A stretch of 64,000 bases of DNA, from NCBI GenBank assembly GCA_048263775.1, contig JBLXDU010000005.1:248001-312000 (forward strand), given 5' to 3'. Under the pieces are notes generated by a model that was not told where the DNA came from, made no database searches, and worked only from the letters and a program-made list of their open reading frames with translations. Origin of the DNA: UBA1479 sp048263775 (GTDB lineage Bacteria; Pseudomonadota; Alphaproteobacteria; Rhodospirillales; Casp-alpha2). The translations under genes and the position numbers were made by a program. Shown here one piece after another: positions 17,569 through 26,477 of the stretch (within the stretch, counting starts at the first letter, position 1; the number at the start of each line of letters is the position of its first letter).

Positions 17569-18588
17569 TTACTTCTTGGTCGTAGCGACCAGCTTGTTTT
17601 CGGACAGCCAAGGCATCAGGCCGCGCAGCTTGGCGCCCACTTCCTCGATCGGGTGTTCGCCCCACAGGCGGCGTTCGGCCTTGAACTGCGGCTGACCGGC
17701 CTTGCATTCCAGCATCCAATCCTTGACGAACTTGCCGGTCTGGATGTCGGTCAGGACGTCCTTCATGCGCGCCTTGACGCCGTCGTCGATGACCCGCGGG
17801 CCGGAGACGTAATCGCCCCATTCGGCCGTGTTGGACACGGAATAGCGCATGTCGGCCAGGCCGCCTTCGTAGATCAGGTCGACGATCAGTTTGACCTCGT
17901 GGCAGCATTCGAAATAGGCCATTTCCGGGGCGTAGCCGGCTTCGACCAGGGTTTCGTAACCGGCGCGGATCAGCGAAGTCAGACCACCGCACAGCACGGC
18001 CTGCTCACCGAACAGGTCGGTTTCGCACTCTTCACGGAAGGTGGTTTCGATGATGCCCGAACGGCCGGCACCCAGGCCCGAGGCATAGGACAGGGCGACT
18101 TCCAGCGCATTGCCCGACGCGTTCTGGTGAACGGCGACGAGCGACGGCACACCAGCGCCGCGCAGGTATTCGGAGCGCACGGTATGACCCGGGCCCTTCG
18201 GCGCGATCATGAACACGTCCATGTCGGCGCGCGGCTCGATCAAACCGAAGTGCACGTTCAGGCCATGGGCGAAGGCCAGCGCGGTCCCTTCGCGCATGTT
18301 GTCCTTCAGGTGCTCGTTGTAAAGATCGGCCTGACCTTCGTCGGGGGACAAGATCATGATGAGATCCGCCCACTTGGCCGCTTCGGCGGCGGTCATGACT
18401 TTGAAGCCGTCGCCTTCCGCCGTTTTGGCGCTGGCCGAACCGGGGCGCAGAGCCACGGCCACTTCCTTGACGCCCGAGTCCCGAAGGTTCAGCGCATGGG
18501 CATGGCCCTGGCTGCCGTAGCCGACGATGGCCACCTTCTTGGATTTCACCAGGTTCACGTCGGCGTCGCGATCGTAATAGACACGCAT
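17569..18588 (-). CDS. ilvC: Ketol-acid reductoisomerase (class I)
   Basis: A 339-residue NADP(H)- and Mg-dependent enzyme that converts acetolactate to dihydroxyisovalerate in valine/leucine synthesis, and the homologous isoleucine intermediate. The Rossmann dinucleotide motif is GYGSQGHAHALNL at residues 24-36. The C-terminal knotted helical domain carries the metal ligands in ETTFREECETDLFGEQ. The length is that of short (class I) enzymes. It lies 58 bp downstream of ilvH on the same strand and is followed by a terminator. Confidence 0.97.
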   Translation of the reverse strand: MRVYYDRDADVNLVKSKKVAIVGYGSQGHAHALNLRDSGVKEVAVALRPGSASAKTAEGDGFKVMTAAEAAKWADLIMILSPDEGQADLYNEHLKDNMREGTALAFAHGLNVHFGLIEPRADMDVFMIAPKGPGHTVRSEYLRGAGVPSLVAVHQNASGNALEVALSYASGLGAGRSGIIETTFREECETDLFGEQAVLCGGLTSLIRAGYETLVEAGYAPEMAYFECCHEVKLIVDLIYEGGLADMRYSVSNTAEWGDYVSGPRVIDDGVKARMKDVLTDIQTGKFVKDWMLECKAGQPQFKAERRLWGEHPIEEVGAKLRGLMPWLSENKLVATTKK

Positions 18589-18646
18589 TTCTAAAATTCT
18601 CCGATCAGTCGTTTCAGTCGTTCTTGAGTGTTGTCAGGTGTTGGGT

Positions 18647-19162
18647 TCAGATGGGCTTGTTGCCGCGCGAGATGGCGGCCGCACCCGTGCGCGAGACCTC
18701 GGACAGGCCCAGCGGCTGCATCAATTCGATGAAGGCGTCGATCTTGGACGCGGCGCCGACAATTTCGAACACGAAGGAATTATTGGAGCTGTCGACGGCG
18801 CGGGCGCGGAAGATATCGGCGATGCGCAAGGACTCGACCCGCTTCTCGCCCTTGCCGACGACCTTGACCAGGGCCAGTTCACGTTCCACATGGGCGCCCT
18901 CAAGCGTCAGGTCCGCGACCTTGTGGACCGGCACCAGGCGGCCCAGTTGCGCCTTGATCTGCTCGATGATCATCGGCGTGCCCGAGGTCACGACGGTAAT
19001 CCGCGACTGCCCCTTGACGTGGTCGGTCTCGGCCACGGTCAGGCTTTCGATGTTGTAGCCGCGCCCGGAAAACAGGCCGATGACACGGGCCAGCACGCCC
19101 GGTTCGTTGTCGACCAGGACGGCGATGGTATGCCGGTTCACTTCCTTGGAAGGCTCGCTCAC
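18647..19162 (-). CDS. ilvH: Acetolactate synthase regulatory subunit
   Basis: A 171-residue small subunit with an N-terminal ACT domain (HTIAVLVDNEPGVLARVIGLF) that binds valine for feedback inhibition, and a C-terminal ALS_ss_C domain. It partners the large subunit encoded immediately upstream. The gap to ilvI is 109 bp and contains a GC hairpin. Confidence 0.96.
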   Translation of the reverse strand: MSEPSKEVNRHTIAVLVDNEPGVLARVIGLFSGRGYNIESLTVAETDHVKGQSRITVVTSGTPMIIEQIKAQLGRLVPVHKVADLTLEGAHVERELALVKVVGKGEKRVESLRIADIFRARAVDSSNNSFVFEIVGAASKIDAFIELMQPLGLSEVSRTGAAAISRGNKPI

Positions 19163-19183
19163 GTCTTGGGAACTCCCAGAATT

Positions 19184-19205
19184 CGCCGCCGCGGAAACGG
19201 CGGCG
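19184..19205. other. GC-rich hairpin between ilvI and ilvH
   Basis: CGCCGCCG and CGGCGGCG form an 8-bp stem with a six-base loop. No T-run follows. It may stabilise or process the ilvI-ilvH message and thereby set subunit ratios. Confidence 0.4.
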
Positions 19206-19271
19206 GCCCTTGTTTTAGCCGCGTTGTCCCGGTTGTCAACTCACGCTGTCATTCGGGCGCGGCGGGATAAA

Positions 19272-21032
19272 TCAGACCAGCACCATGCCCTGTTCGGAAA
19301 TCGGCTTCTCGGCCTTGTCGTTCGGGCCCAGAAGCATCTCGTTATGGGCAGCGCCCGAGGGGATCATGGGGAAGCAATTTTCCAGCTTGTCGATGGCGAT
19401 ATCGGCGATCACGGGCCGGTCGATTTCGATCATTTCCTTGATCACGTCGTCCAGCTGGCTCGCCTTGGTCGCGCGCAGGCCGACGGCGTGGAAGCTTTCC
19501 GCCAATTTCACGAAATCGGGCAGGCTTTCCATGTAGCTTTCGGAATAGCGCCCGCCATGCAGCAGTTCCTGCCACTGGCGCACCATGCCCATGTATTCGT
19601 TGTTCAGGATGAAGATCTTCACCGGCAGGCGGTACTGAACGATGGTCGACATTTCCTGAATGTTCATCAGGGTCGAAGCCTCACCCGCGATATCGACGAC
19701 CAAGGCGTCCGGATGAGCCACCTGCACGCCCATAGCAGCCGGCAGGCCGTAACCCATGGTGCCGAGACCGCCCGACGTCATCCAATGGTTCGGCTTGTCG
19801 AAGTTATAGTACTGGGCCGCCCACATCTGGTGCTGGCCGACCTCGGTGGTGATGAAGGTCTCACGCCCCTGGGTCAGCTCGAACAGCCGCCGAATGGCAT
19901 GTTGCGGCTTGATGGTGTCGCCCTTCTGCTGGAACGCCAGGCACTTCTTCGCGCGCCATTGGTCGATCTGACCCCACCATTTCTTCAGCGCCGCCTGATC
20001 CTGCTTGGGTTTCAGGGCCTTCCACTTCTTGATCATGTCAGTGAGCACGCTGCCCACGTCGCCGACGATGGGCACGTCCACGGGCACGTTCTTATTGATC
20101 GACGACGGGTCGATGTCGATATGGACCTTCTTCGACCCCGGCGAAAAGGCATCAAGCCGACCGGTGATGCGGTCATCAAACCGTGCACCGACGCAGATCA
20201 TGACGTCACAGCCGTGCATGGCCAGATTGGCTTCGTAGGTGCCGTGCATGCCGAGCATGCCGACGAACTGCTTGTCACTGGCCGGATAGGCCCCCAGGCC
20301 CATGAGCGTCAGCGTGCAGGGCGCACCCGACAGCTTGACCAGATCCTGCAGCAGCTTGGACGCCTTCGGTCCGGAATTAATAACGCCGCCGCCGGCATAG
20401 ATGATCGGCTTCTTGGCACCCGCCAGCAGGCGCACGGCCTCGGCGATGGCGCTCTGGTCGCCCTTGACGCGGGGGCTGTATTTTTCGGCCGGTGCCTTGC
20501 CCGCCTCCTGATATGCCCCCATGGCCATGATCACGTCCTTGGGCAGGTCGATGACGACCGGGCCCGGACGGCCGGAGCGCGCGACGTGGAAGGCTTCATG
20601 GACCACGTTGGCCAGGTCGCCCACGTCCTTCACCAGGTAGTTGTGCTTGGTGCAGGGGCGCGTGATGCCGGTGGTGTCGCATTCCTGGAACGCGTCATTG
20701 CCGATCAGATGCGTCGGCACCTGCCCGGTCAGGCAGACGATCGGGATGGAATCCATCAAGGCGTCGGTCAGGCCGGTGACCGCGTTCGTGGCACCGGGAC
20801 CGGACGTCACCAAGACCACGCCGACCTTGCCGGTGGAGCGCGCATAACCCTCGGCCGCGTGCACGGCGCCGCCTTCCTGACGGACCAGGATATGGCGGAT
20901 CTGGTTCTGCTTGAAAATGGCATCGTAGAGCGGCAATACGGCACCGCCCGGATATCCGAAGATTTCGGTGACGCCTTGCTCTTTCAGGGCTTCGATCACG
21001 ATCTCGGCGCCCTGCATCTTCTTCCTGGCCAT
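19272..21032 (-). CDS. ilvI: Acetolactate synthase large (catalytic) subunit
   Basis: A 586-residue thiamine-diphosphate enzyme that forms acetolactate or acetohydroxybutyrate. It has the N-terminal TPP domain with FGYPGGAVLPLYDA, the catalytic glutamate region RQEGGAVHAAEGYAR, a central FAD-binding domain, and the C-terminal TPP motif beginning near VDIAGEASTLMN and ending NNEYMGMVRQ. Note GEAST where most relatives have GDGSF/M at the metal-binding start, a detail to verify. It heads the ilvI-ilvH-ilvC run. Confidence 0.96.
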   Translation of the reverse strand: MARKKMQGAEIVIEALKEQGVTEIFGYPGGAVLPLYDAIFKQNQIRHILVRQEGGAVHAAEGYARSTGKVGVVLVTSGPGATNAVTGLTDALMDSIPIVCLTGQVPTHLIGNDAFQECDTTGITRPCTKHNYLVKDVGDLANVVHEAFHVARSGRPGPVVIDLPKDVIMAMGAYQEAGKAPAEKYSPRVKGDQSAIAEAVRLLAGAKKPIIYAGGGVINSGPKASKLLQDLVKLSGAPCTLTLMGLGAYPASDKQFVGMLGMHGTYEANLAMHGCDVMICVGARFDDRITGRLDAFSPGSKKVHIDIDPSSINKNVPVDVPIVGDVGSVLTDMIKKWKALKPKQDQAALKKWWGQIDQWRAKKCLAFQQKGDTIKPQHAIRRLFELTQGRETFITTEVGQHQMWAAQYYNFDKPNHWMTSGGLGTMGYGLPAAMGVQVAHPDALVVDIAGEASTLMNIQEMSTIVQYRLPVKIFILNNEYMGMVRQWQELLHGGRYSESYMESLPDFVKLAESFHAVGLRATKASQLDDVIKEMIEIDRPVIADIAIDKLENCFPMIPSGAAHNEMLLGPNDKAEKPISEQGMVLV

Positions 21033-21130
21033 TGTTCAGTCCTCTTGGTCTCAGAATCCCAGTCGGAACCCCCTGCCGTCGGGCGTCCCATTTTCCGGCT
21101 CGCGGCCGGCAGCACATCAGCAGATGCCAC

Positions 21131-21152
21131 AAAAACCCCAGCGGAACCGGGG
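21131..21152 (-). terminator. Possible attenuator hairpin in the ilvI 5' region
   Basis: On the minus strand CCCCGGT pairs with GCTGGGG (two wobbles) and is followed by TTTTTG, 98-120 bp upstream of ilvI. If transcription starts at the weak promoter below, this hairpin would be in the leader. I found no branched-chain-rich leader peptide, so regulation by attenuation is unproven. Confidence 0.35.
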
Positions 21153-21170
21153 CCCGCCGGGGAGCCACGG

Positions 21171-21199
21171 AACTTAATGAAGGTGATTTAGGGGGTCAA
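21171..21199 (-). promoter_or_regulatory. Candidate promoter of the ilvIHC operon
   Basis: TTGACC (21199-21194) and TAAGTT (21176-21171) are spaced by 17 bp on the minus strand. The -35 is good and the -10 poor. The region is AT-rich compared with its surroundings, which is also promoter-like. Confidence 0.4.
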
Positions 21200-21303
21200 C
21201 CATTAAAATGCAATAAACGGCAAGTTTTTTCCGCTTATTGCGAAATAATATTTCAACGAATTTTTGCTGACCGGCGGAATTCCGCCACGCCTGTTTGCCA
21301 CAC

Positions 21304-22362
21304 CTATTTGATCGTCTGGACGATCTGACTGGCGCAGCGCAGAAAACGAACCCGGCTTTCCATCAGGTCGACGTATTTTTCCAATTCCTTGCCCGACAGG
21401 ATGACGCCCTTCTTCTGCAACTCGATGGGTTTTCCCGAGGCCTCCAGGTCCTGCACGTTCTTTAGGCGTTCGACCCAGGTTTCCAGGTATTCGCCCCAGT
21501 TCCCCCGGTGCACGAACCGCACATATCGCAGTACCCGTTTGATGGAATTGTTGTTCCAGTGCTCGCTGACCGGCATTTCGCCGCAAGCCTCAATAATCTT
21601 TTGTTCGGGGGATCCGTCCACGACAGGCCCGTCGCCATCGCCGGCAGCCGCCGCACCGGCAGTCGCGCCGCCCGCGGCTTGTGACGCCGACGGTGCGTCC
21701 GTCAGCACGACGCTTGATCCGCCGGCCCGGGCCGCCGCATTGGCCGCTGCCGCATCCGTTGCCGCCTGAACGGCGGCGGTCGCCGTATCCGCGTTGCGCT
21801 GAACCTGAGCCGCGGACTGTTCTGCGCGCAGGGCTGCGGGGTCCTCGTCGTCGGGAATCAGGAAAACCCCGCCCAGGACGATAACCAGAAAAGCCACCGC
21901 AGGCCCCCAGGTCAGGGGGGAGCGGTACCAGGGCGCCGCATCGGCGGCGACCGGCTTGGGCAGGTCGCGGGCGTTGGGATCTTCCATGACCGGGGCCATG
22001 GTGCGGATATTCCTGATCCGCAGCACCAGTTCCTTGGCATCGAACGGCTTGGTCACATAGTCGACCTGCATCAGGCCGATGGCGCGGCGGCGGGTGTCCG
22101 TATCGGTCACGGCGGTCGCGAAAATGATCGGCAGGGTCGAGGTGCGGCGCAGGGTTCGCGCGAAATCAACGCCGTTGCCGTCCGGCAGCATGATATCCAG
22201 CACGATGACGTCGAAGTTTTTCCCGTCCAGGGCCGCGAACATCTCGGCCCCGCTTTCTGCCTCGGTGACGTCGTAGTCCTCCGCCTCGAGAACAGCCTTG
22301 AGGAACGACCGGATCATGGGGTCGTCTTCGACAATCAGGATACTGGGATTGGACTCGGACAC
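21304..22362 (-). CDS. Membrane-tethered response-regulator receiver protein with a unique C-terminal domain
   Basis: From the GTG at 22362 the product is 352 residues. Residues 7-120 are a CheY-like receiver with acidic pair D13/D14, phosphoacceptor D56 in VLDIMLPD, T83 and K105. A single membrane helix follows at about 150-170. An Ala/Gly-rich linker (175-250) then leads to a helical C-terminal domain (250-352) with two cysteines, which I do not recognise. There is no DNA-binding or enzyme domain. With the receiver in the cytoplasm, the C-terminus should be periplasmic, a rare layout. A longer in-frame start at 22500 would run through the miaA terminator and is unlikely. The gene lies between miaA and ilvI, same strand; no histidine kinase is adjacent. 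Confidence 0.72.
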   Translation of the reverse strand: MSESNPSILIVEDDPMIRSFLKAVLEAEDYDVTEAESGAEMFAALDGKNFDVIVLDIMLPDGNGVDFARTLRRTSTLPIIFATAVTDTDTRRRAIGLMQVDYVTKPFDAKELVLRIRNIRTMAPVMEDPNARDLPKPVAADAAPWYRSPLTWGPAVAFLVIVLGGVFLIPDDEDPAALRAEQSAAQVQRNADTATAAVQAATDAAAANAAARAGGSSVVLTDAPSASQAAGGATAGAAAAGDGDGPVVDGSPEQKIIEACGEMPVSEHWNNNSIKRVLRYVRFVHRGNWGEYLETWVERLKNVQDLEASGKPIELQKKGVILSGKELEKYVDLMESRVRFLRCASQIVQTIK

Positions 22363-22459
22363 GCGATGCCGTTGGTTGTTGTGGTCAGTAGGTTCTTCTT
22401 GCCGTGGGTCCCCGGCGCGCCCGTGTTCAGCAAGACGTTGTGTAGAGGAAGGAGATGGC

Positions 22460-22490
22460 AAAAAAAAGACAATCTCTCCAAACAGGAGAA
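22460..22490 (-). terminator. Intrinsic terminator of miaA
   Basis: On the minus strand a short stem (TTCTCC pairing with GGAGAG, one wobble) with a TGTTT loop is followed after a few bases by eight T. It lies about 42-72 bp past the miaA stop and separates miaA from the receiver gene. Confidence 0.55.
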
Positions 22491-22531
22491 TCTCCCCCAA
22501 GCCTTACACGTTCCTGACAGTGATGAATTTT

Positions 22532-23497
22532 TTAATGCCGTAGCATGGCGAGGACATCGGCCGCGGCCGGCGCCCCCCCTCGGTCAAGGGTCAGGTCCGG
22601 CGCAAGCTGGTGGCGGAACCAAGTGAGCTGGCGCTTGGCATAGTTCCGCGTCGCCTGCCTCGCCTTGTCCGCTGCTTGGTCCAGGGTCATCTCACCCTGG
22701 ATCACCGCCCCCAGTTCACGCACGCCGACAGCGCGCAGGGCGGGCAGCGACGGGTCCAGGCCCCGCGCCAGCAGCGCCCGCACCTCATCCATGGCGCCCG
22801 CGTCGAGCATCGCCGTGAAGCGCGCGTCGCAGGCCGCGTACAGGGCATCGCGCGGCGGCAGCACCAAAATCGTCGTGAATTGGCCCGCCACCGCCGGGCC
22901 GGTGGGGGCTTCATTCTGCCAATCGGCCAGGGTGCGCCCCGTCGCCTGCACCACGGCATAGGCGCGGATCAGGCGTTGGCGGTCGCCCGGCGGAAGTGCT
23001 TCCGCCGCACCGGGATCGTGTTCCGCCAGAACCGCGGCGAACGCGACACCCCCGAGCGTATCGTAAAGCGCCGCCGCCTCGGCCGTCACCGCCGCCGGCA
23101 CGTCAGGCACGGGGGCCAGGCCTTCGGTCAAAGCCTTCAGATACATGCCGGTGCCGCCAACCAGGATGGGCAGGCAGTTTGCCGCCCGCGCCGCCCCGAT
23201 CTCGGCCACGGCCATGTCCAGCCAGCGCCCGACGGAACAACGTTCCTCCGCCCCCAGGACGCCGAACAGGCGGTGCGGCGCGCGGGCTTCGTCCGCTACG
23301 TCAGGCCGCGCCGTCAGCACGCGGAGATCGCGATAGACCTGCATGCTGTCGGCATTGATGATCCAACCACCCAGACGTTCCGCCAGTTCCAACGCCAGGC
23401 CCGACTTGCCGCCTGCCGTCGGCCCGGTAACGATCAGAACGGATGTCGCGGACTCTTCATCCTGCAGGGGCTTTTCAGGGGCCTGAAAATCGGTCAC
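22532..23497 (-). CDS. miaA: tRNA dimethylallyltransferase
   Basis: A 321-residue P-loop enzyme that adds a dimethylallyl group to A37 of tRNAs reading UNN codons. It shows Walker A GPTAGGKS near the N-terminus, INADSMQVYRDL, the substrate-binding VGGTGMYLKAL, and the C-terminal tRNA-binding QATRNYAKRQLTWFR. I chose the GTG at 23497 because GGGAGG lies just upstream; another in-frame GTG at 23515 has no such signal. It is divergent from serB, 44 bp away. Confidence 0.93.
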   Translation of the reverse strand: MTDFQAPEKPLQDEESATSVLIVTGPTAGGKSGLALELAERLGGWIINADSMQVYRDLRVLTARPDVADEARAPHRLFGVLGAEERCSVGRWLDMAVAEIGAARAANCLPILVGGTGMYLKALTEGLAPVPDVPAAVTAEAAALYDTLGGVAFAAVLAEHDPGAAEALPPGDRQRLIRAYAVVQATGRTLADWQNEAPTGPAVAGQFTTILVLPPRDALYAACDARFTAMLDAGAMDEVRALLARGLDPSLPALRAVGVRELGAVIQGEMTLDQAADKARQATRNYAKRQLTWFRHQLAPDLTLDRGGAPAAADVLAMLRH

Positions 23498-23541
23498 TTT
23501 CCCTCCCGCTGTCACTCAACCCATGCCGGATCGGACATTCA

Positions 23542-24438
23542 ATGGAATTTGTCGTTACGCTGATCGCCGCCCCGGGCGATGAACTGGATGCCGACATTGT
23601 CGCCGAGGCAGCGGCCCGGCTCAATGCCCTGGGTGCCGAAACGGGACGGCCGGACTGGTTGGCCGAAGGATTGGCCTGTGATCTGGGCTTCGACGGCCTG
23701 TCTGCGGACCAAGCCGACGCCGCCGTGCGCATGAGCCTGGACGGCGCGCCGGTCGATATCATCGCCCAACCGGCGGCGGGGCGGCGCAAGAGGCTCCTGA
23801 TCGCCGACATGGATTCGACCATCGTGACCTCCGAAACCCTGACCGATGTGGCCGACGCCGCCGGCAAGGGCGAGGTGATCGCCGCCATCACCGACCGCGT
23901 CATGCGGGGTGAGCTGAATTTCGAGGACTCACTGCGGGAACGCGTGGCCATGCTGAAAGGGCTTTCCGAGACGGCCCTGGAAACGGCTTATAACGCAATC
24001 GAGGTGTCACCGGGCGCCGAGACCCTGGTCCGCACCATGGTCGCCTCGGGGGCGACCACGGCACTGGTGTCGGGCGGATTCACCTATTTCACGTCGCGCA
24101 TCGCGGAACGGCTCGGCTTCCACATCAACATGGCCAACGACTTCATCATCGAGGGCGGCAAACTGACCGGCCGGGTGACGGAGCCGATCCTGGGCCGCAC
24201 GTCGAAATACGATGCCTTGGTCAAGCTGGCGACGCAGAACGGCCTGGGCCTGGACGACGCGGCGGCGATCGGCGACGGCGCCAACGACCTGGAAATGATT
24301 CAGGCGGCGGGACTTGGCTGCGCCTACCGGGGCAAGCCGATCCTGCGTGACGCCGCGCGGGTCAAGCTCGATCACGCCGACCTGACGGGGCTTCTGTTCG
24401 CGCAAGGCTTCCGAGCCGAGGAATTCATCACAGCCTAG
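23542..24438 (+). CDS. serB: Phosphoserine phosphatase
   Basis: A 298-residue HAD-superfamily phosphatase catalysing the last step of serine synthesis. The first catalytic motif is DMDSTIV (nucleophile Asp near residue 93), followed by motif II VSGGFTYF and motif III GDGANDLEM. The roughly 80-residue N-terminal extension is usual for alphaproteobacterial SerB. The ATG at 23542 begins the conserved domain; an earlier in-frame start would overlap miaA. It converges with degP. Confidence 0.95.
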   Translation: MEFVVTLIAAPGDELDADIVAEAAARLNALGAETGRPDWLAEGLACDLGFDGLSADQADAAVRMSLDGAPVDIIAQPAAGRRKRLLIADMDSTIVTSETLTDVADAAGKGEVIAAITDRVMRGELNFEDSLRERVAMLKGLSETALETAYNAIEVSPGAETLVRTMVASGATTALVSGGFTYFTSRIAERLGFHINMANDFIIEGGKLTGRVTEPILGRTSKYDALVKLATQNGLGLDDAAAIGDGANDLEMIQAAGLGCAYRGKPILRDAARVKLDHADLTGLLFAQGFRAEEFITA

Positions 24439-24455
24439 CCGACCCGGACATGAAA

Positions 24456-24475
24456 ACGGCGCCCGCGGGCGCCGT
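24456..24475. terminator. Perfect 20-bp palindrome between serB and degP
   Basis: The arm ACGGCGCCCG is followed by its exact reverse complement. It lies 17 bp past the serB stop and 27 bp past the end of degP, between convergent genes. AAAA precedes it, so termination of the degP transcript (T-run on the minus strand) is favoured. Confidence 0.6.
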
Positions 24476-24502
24476 CTCCAATTTCAGATCTGCGGTGGGC
24501 GT

Positions 24503-26029
24503 TCAGCTTTTACCCAGCCGGATGGCCACGAAGCGCAGGCCGTTCTGCCCCTGCACCAAAAGCAGAACCGACTTGCGACCGGTGTCACGGGCTTCCTTGA
24601 CCTTGCGCACCACGTCGTCGGGCGTGCCGACCTCTTCCTGGCCGACCTCGACGATCAGATCGCCGGGGCGCACGCCTTTCTCGGCCGCTGGGCCCGCGTT
24701 CAGCACGTCGGTCACCAGCACGCCCTTGGCGTCGCCTTCAAGCTTGAACTTCTGCACCGCCTCGTCGGTGATGGCCGACAGGCTCAGGCCCAGATCCTCG
24801 ACCACCTGGGGCTTGGCATCGGTGCCGGCCCCTTTGTCGGTACGCGCAGCAACCTGTTGTTCCTGTTCCTGCAGTTCGCCGACCTTGACCTTAAGGTCGA
24901 TCTTCTTGTTCTCACGCCAGACCTCGACCGGCACGTCGACACCCACTTCCGTGTCGGCGACGATGCGCGGCAGCTTGCGCATGTCGGGCACCTTGCGCTT
25001 GTTGAAGCTCAGGATCACGTCACCACGCTGGATCTTGCCTTTGGCGGCGGGGCCGTCTTCGACCACCTGGGCGACGAGCGCCCCCACCGGTTCCTTCAGG
25101 CCCAGGCTTTCGGCGACTTCCGGCGTGACTTGCTGGATATGAACGCCGAGCCAGCCACGCTTGACCTGACCGTGCTTGATCAACTGGGAGATCACCGGCT
25201 TGGCGGTGGACATGGGCACGGCAAAGCCGATGCCGACGCTGCCGCCGGACGGTGAGAAGATCGCCGTGTTGATGCCGATGACCTGGCCGTCCAGATTGAA
25301 CAGCGGCCCGCCTGAATTGCCCCGGTTGATGGAGGCGTCGGTCTGAATGAAATTGTCATAGGGGCCGGCCGAAATGTCGCGGCCGCGGGCCGAGATAATG
25401 CCCGCCGTGACCGTGCCGCCCAGGCCGAACGGATTGCCGATGGCGACCACCCAGTCGCCGACGCGGGATTTCTCCGAATCACCGAGCGAAATGGCGTGGT
25501 ATTTCTGCCCTTTCAGATCGACCTTCAGCACCGCGATGTCCGTCTTCTGATCACGGCCGACGACCTTGGCCTTGAGGCGCGTATCGTCCTGCAGGATGAC
25601 CTCGATTTCGTCGGCGTCCTGGATCACGTGGTTGTTGGTGATTACATGGCCGGCGTCGTCGATGATGAAGCCGGAGCCCAGGGACGTGGCCTTGCGGGCC
25701 TGGGGCTTGCCGCCATTGGGCTGGCCGCGGTCGAAGAATTCCTTGAAGAAGTCCTCGAAGGGGGAGCCGGGCGGAAGTTGCGGCATTTCAAAGCCGCGGC
25801 TTTCGATGACCTGGGTCGTCGAGATGTTGACCACGGAAGGCAACAGCTTTTCCGCCAGGTCGGCGAAGCTTTCAGGGGCCGGGCGCGCCTGCGCCACGGT
25901 CGTCATGATCATGAAGGCGGCCAGTGCGAGCGCCGCGGCGAAAGCGCCGAGACCGGCCATCCGCAAAGGTGAGCGGTCGTCAGCGGCCGCGATGGGCGCG
26001 TCCTGTTTGGAGAGACGAATCTGGTTCAT
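24503..26029 (-). CDS. degP: Periplasmic serine endoprotease, DegP/HtrA (Do) family
   Basis: From the ATG at 26029 (AGG signal 8 bases upstream) the protein is 508 residues. An N-terminal hydrophobic signal or anchor (about residues 24-46) leads to a trypsin-like domain with catalytic triad H134 (TNNHVI), D164 (KTDIAVL) and S239 (GNSGGP), then two PDZ domains (about 285-375 and 410-505). It degrades or refolds damaged envelope proteins. It ends the hflK-hflC-DUF2065-degP run, a common alphaproteobacterial arrangement. The 222 bp before it contain nothing else I recognise. Confidence 0.94.
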   Translation of the reverse strand: MNQIRLSKQDAPIAAADDRSPLRMAGLGAFAAALALAAFMIMTTVAQARPAPESFADLAEKLLPSVVNISTTQVIESRGFEMPQLPPGSPFEDFFKEFFDRGQPNGGKPQARKATSLGSGFIIDDAGHVITNNHVIQDADEIEVILQDDTRLKAKVVGRDQKTDIAVLKVDLKGQKYHAISLGDSEKSRVGDWVVAIGNPFGLGGTVTAGIISARGRDISAGPYDNFIQTDASINRGNSGGPLFNLDGQVIGINTAIFSPSGGSVGIGFAVPMSTAKPVISQLIKHGQVKRGWLGVHIQQVTPEVAESLGLKEPVGALVAQVVEDGPAAKGKIQRGDVILSFNKRKVPDMRKLPRIVADTEVGVDVPVEVWRENKKIDLKVKVGELQEQEQQVAARTDKGAGTDAKPQVVEDLGLSLSAITDEAVQKFKLEGDAKGVLVTDVLNAGPAAEKGVRPGDLIVEVGQEEVGTPDDVVRKVKEARDTGRKSVLLLVQGQNGLRFVAIRLGKS

Positions 26030-26251
26030 CTTAACACCTAGTCCTTCCGTCACATGCGGGATCATGCCGGTTGGGATCATGCCACGGACCCCGCAAAGAT
26101 TAAACAGTGTGCAATCGGGAACCCGGGACCGGGCGCCCTTTTGGAATGCCCTCTGATATGGCCGGGGAATATGGCCGTAGGATGGCCCTGCCCCGGTATG
26201 TTTTGGGCAATCACGGCCTGCTTCCGACGCAATTCCCGGCCTCGGCCGCCC

Positions 26252-26437
26252 TTATCCCCGGACGGCCCAGACTACGATCACGCCGACAACCGCCGCCCCC
26301 AGCCCCGCCAGACGCAAGGCCCCCGGCGGCATTTCCTGCATTTGGGACATCGCCCGCTGCATGCCGTCGGGGAACAATGCGTAGATCACGCCCTCGATCA
26401 CCAGGACAAGTCCCAGCGCCGTGTAGAAGTCATTCAT
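26252..26437 (-). CDS. DUF2065 (YjeT-like) small membrane protein
   Basis: A 61-residue protein with two hydrophobic helices separated by a loop containing FPDGMQRAM and PPGALRLAGL, matching the small DUF2065/YjeT family often found next to hflC. Its function is unknown. It lies 40 bp downstream of hflC on the same strand. Confidence 0.85.
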   Translation of the reverse strand: MNDFYTALGLVLVIEGVIYALFPDGMQRAMSQMQEMPPGALRLAGLGAAVVGVIVVWAVRG

Positions 26438-26477
26438 CAGGTTCCGGCCCCGCTGCCGGACGGCGCCCGGGCCCGCA

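Noticed and set aside
19080..21191. Plus-strand open frame of 703 codons opposite ilvI and part of ilvH
   Set aside because: It is an antisense shadow created by high-GC codon bias; the minus strand encodes a complete acetolactate synthase.
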